Source: JAEUIV01 sp033763795 (GTDB taxonomy: Bacteria; Planctomycetota; Phycisphaerae; Phycisphaerales; UBA1924). Taken from it: a stretch of DNA of 44,513 nt. Position 1 is the first letter of the stretch. Each line of letters starts with the position of its first letter. Below are positions 43,167 through 44,513 of the stretch, in pieces. Position numbers and translations under genes: made by a program. The notes beneath the pieces were generated by a model. That model was not told the DNA's origin. It did not search any database and worked only from the letters and a program-made list of their open reading frames with translations. The DNA is taken from positions 1 through 44,513 of the forward strand of contig JANRJV010000041.1 in the NCBI GenBank assembly GCA_033763795.1, read 5' to 3'.

Positions 43167-43196
43167 TTGACCGCGACGGCCCGCGGGCCCTAGCCT
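43167..43196 (+). promoter_or_regulatory. cysC promoter, nearly leaderless
   Basis: TTGACC (43167-43172), an 18-nt spacer and TAGCCT (43191-43196) precede the cysC ATG (43206) by only 9 nt. Transcription would start about 2-4 nt before, or at, the start codon. No Shine-Dalgarno is present, which fits. Confidence 0.6.
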
Positions 43197-43205
43197 CGGC
43201 GCACC

Positions 43206-43826
43206 ATGGCTGAGCAGAAGGCGACGAACATCACGTGGCACGAGGGGAATCTGGCGCGGGAGGAGCGGTTCTCGCTGCTGAAGGCGCGGGGCTGCACGCT
43301 GTGGTTCACGGGGTTGCCCTCGAGCGGGAAGAGCACGATCGCCAGCGCGCTGGAGCAGGTGCTGGTGCAGCGGGGTCGGCACGCGTACCGGCTGGACGGC
43401 GACAACATCCGCTTCGGGCTGAACAAGAACCTCGGGTTCTCGGCGGAGGATCGTCGGGAGAACATCCGGCGGATCGGCGAGGTCGCGAAGCTGTTCGCGG
43501 ACTCGGGGTCGATCGCGATCACGAGCTTCATCAGCCCCTACCGGGCGGACCGCGACGCGGCGCGGGCGCTGCACGGCGAGGCGCGCCTGCCGTTCTTCGA
43601 GGTGTTAGTGGACACGCCGATCGAGGAGTGCGAGCGGCGCGATCCCAAGGGGCTGTACAAGAAGGCGCGGGCGGGCGAGATCAAGGGCTTCACGGGGGTC
43701 GATGACCCGTACGAGGCGCCGCTGAGCGCGGAGCTGCGGCTGGCGGCGGGGACGATGAGCGTCGACGACTGCGTGCGGGCGTGCGTGGAGCTGCTCGTCA
43801 AGCAGGGCGTGCTGGATCAGAAGTAG
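43206..43826 (+). CDS. cysC: Adenylylsulfate (APS) kinase
   Basis: 206 residues. Walker A motif GLPSSGKST is at 36-44, DGDN at 64-67, NLGFSAEDRRENIRR follows near 77, and ITSFISPYRADRD near 99. The C-terminal part has the family's KGLYKKARAGEIKGFTGVDDPYE. CysC phosphorylates APS to PAPS in sulfate activation, which feeds sulfation reactions or cysteine synthesis. It is full length as a stand-alone kinase. No sulfate adenylyltransferase (cysD/N or sat) gene lies nearby, which makes a role in sulfating a metabolite or glycan possible. It overlaps the converging next gene by 10 nt. Confidence 0.96.
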   Translation: MAEQKATNITWHEGNLAREERFSLLKARGCTLWFTGLPSSGKSTIASALEQVLVQRGRHAYRLDGDNIRFGLNKNLGFSAEDRRENIRRIGEVAKLFADSGSIAITSFISPYRADRDAARALHGEARLPFFEVLVDTPIEECERRDPKGLYKKARAGEIKGFTGVDDPYEAPLSAELRLAAGTMSVDDCVRACVELLVKQGVLDQK

Positions 43827-44506
43827 AAGACGCAGACGGCGGAGCCCGAGGTGGCGCGCTGGTCGATGAGCCAGGGGACCCACTGGGCCGAGGCGGGCTC
43901 GAGGACCCAGCGCATGTGGAGCGTGGCTGTCGAGCCGTCGTGCATGGTGACGGGGAGCTGCACTTCGACGACGGGCTGGCCTGCTTTGGCGAGGGCGTCC
44001 TGGCCCGGGCCGAAGGCGTGCATGCAGTAGTGGACGCAGCCCATCTGCGAGTGCTCGGCGGGGGCGAAGGCGATGACGTAGGCCTGCCCGGGGGGCGGGG
44101 GCGGGATGTCCCGGGCGGAGATGCGGCCCGTTTCGATGGAGGCGATGGAGCAGTCTGAGCCGCGGGTGCTCCAGTCTTGGAGGCGTCGCTGGGCATTGGC
44201 TTCGGGCGCGAGGCGGAGCGTGCCGCCCCAGGATTCGAGGAGGGCGTCGTACTCCTTGGCGGTGGTCTGTCCCCAGACGGAGAGGAACTGCGTGAGGCGC
44301 GCGGCGAGGGCGTCGCGGGAAGGCTGATCGAGCGGCGCGAGGTCGGGGGCGGTGGAGACGCTGTTGGCGACGGCGGAGACTTGTTTGGCGAAGTCGGCGG
44401 GGGAGAGGGCGGCCTCGCCGGGGGCGCTGGGAGTGCCGGCGTTAGTGGACGATGCCAGAGTGAGGAAGGAGATGATGAACGCCGCGGGGCTTCGGGAGCG
44501 CTTCAT
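43817..44506 (-). CDS. Small secreted hypothetical protein
   Basis: 229 residues with a signal peptide (KRSRSPAAFIISFLTLASSTNAG). The mature part begins with a helical region (about 30-110) and ends in a beta-rich region with scattered cysteines (CSIAS, GCVHYCMH, VCVFYF). I recognise no family. The GCVHYCMH segment near residue 155 has two Cys and two His and might bind metal, but this is speculation. The gene converges with cysC, the two stop regions overlapping by 10 nt. The upstream region lies at the window edge, so its promoter cannot be judged. Confidence 0.82.
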   Translation of the reverse strand: MKRSRSPAAFIISFLTLASSTNAGTPSAPGEAALSPADFAKQVSAVANSVSTAPDLAPLDQPSRDALAARLTQFLSVWGQTTAKEYDALLESWGGTLRLAPEANAQRRLQDWSTRGSDCSIASIETGRISARDIPPPPPGQAYVIAFAPAEHSQMGCVHYCMHAFGPGQDALAKAGQPVVEVQLPVTMHDGSTATLHMRWVLEPASAQWVPWLIDQRATSGSAVCVFYF

Positions 44507-44513
44507 GGAGAAC

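Overview
The window is high-GC bacterial chromosome and most probably comes from a planctomycete, likely class Phycisphaerae. Several independent signs agree. The 23S rRNA gene has its own promoter and no 16S gene before it. EF-Tu carries a switch I variant that I associate with this phylum. Two ECF sigma factors each sit directly upstream of a Ser/Thr protein kinase. Large secreted proteins end in short dockerin-like tags of the form GDxxxDGxVDFxDIxxxLxxW. This placement is inference from memory of these families; no database search was possible.

Layout, left part (1-17.6 kb, everything on the minus strand). Read in the direction of transcription, from right to left, there is a strong promoter with a 440-nt leader and then tuf, a terminator, and a second promoter with a hairpin at its predicted transcript start. 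Then come rpmG, tRNA-Trp, an enlarged secE, nusG and a 1580-residue AsmA-like envelope protein that sits where rplK usually follows. A second cluster holds a PilM protein fused to a membrane-anchored periplasmic domain (a GspL-like layout), a PilO-like protein and a Pro/Gly-rich membrane-anchored protein. This looks like the inner-membrane platform of a type IV pilus or type II secretion machine. Last is the 5' part of a 23S rRNA gene with its own promoter.

Middle part (17.6-30.6 kb). An ECF sigma factor and a kinase with TPR-like repeats form a minus-strand pair. Divergent from it is an 1859-residue secreted mosaic protein: WDG-type repeats, beta-helix-like stretch, Cys-rich motif, FG-GAP-like repeats and a dockerin-like end. 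A small AT-richer secreted protein of unknown function follows, beside tRNA-Thr(GGT). Then comes a second secreted FG-GAP-like protein with an Ig-like domain and the same kind of C-terminal tag.

Right part (30.9-44.5 kb). A lone nuoH is followed on the plus strand by ruvX, a LolA-like exported protein, a TPR/metallopeptidase exported protein and a two-domain methyltransferase. A coiled-coil membrane protein on the minus strand is divergent from a second ECF sigma/kinase pair. The kinase there is unusual, with membrane segments at both ends, HKD and DLG motifs, and a C-terminal extracytoplasmic domain. The window ends with cysC, which has a promoter spaced for an almost leaderless mRNA, overlapping tail to tail with a small secreted hypothetical protein.

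No CRISPR array, insertion sequence, phage gene or restriction system was found. The most promising unexplained items are the two sigma/kinase modules with their divergent surface-protein partners, the fused PilM operon, and the shared C-terminal tag on the secreted proteins.
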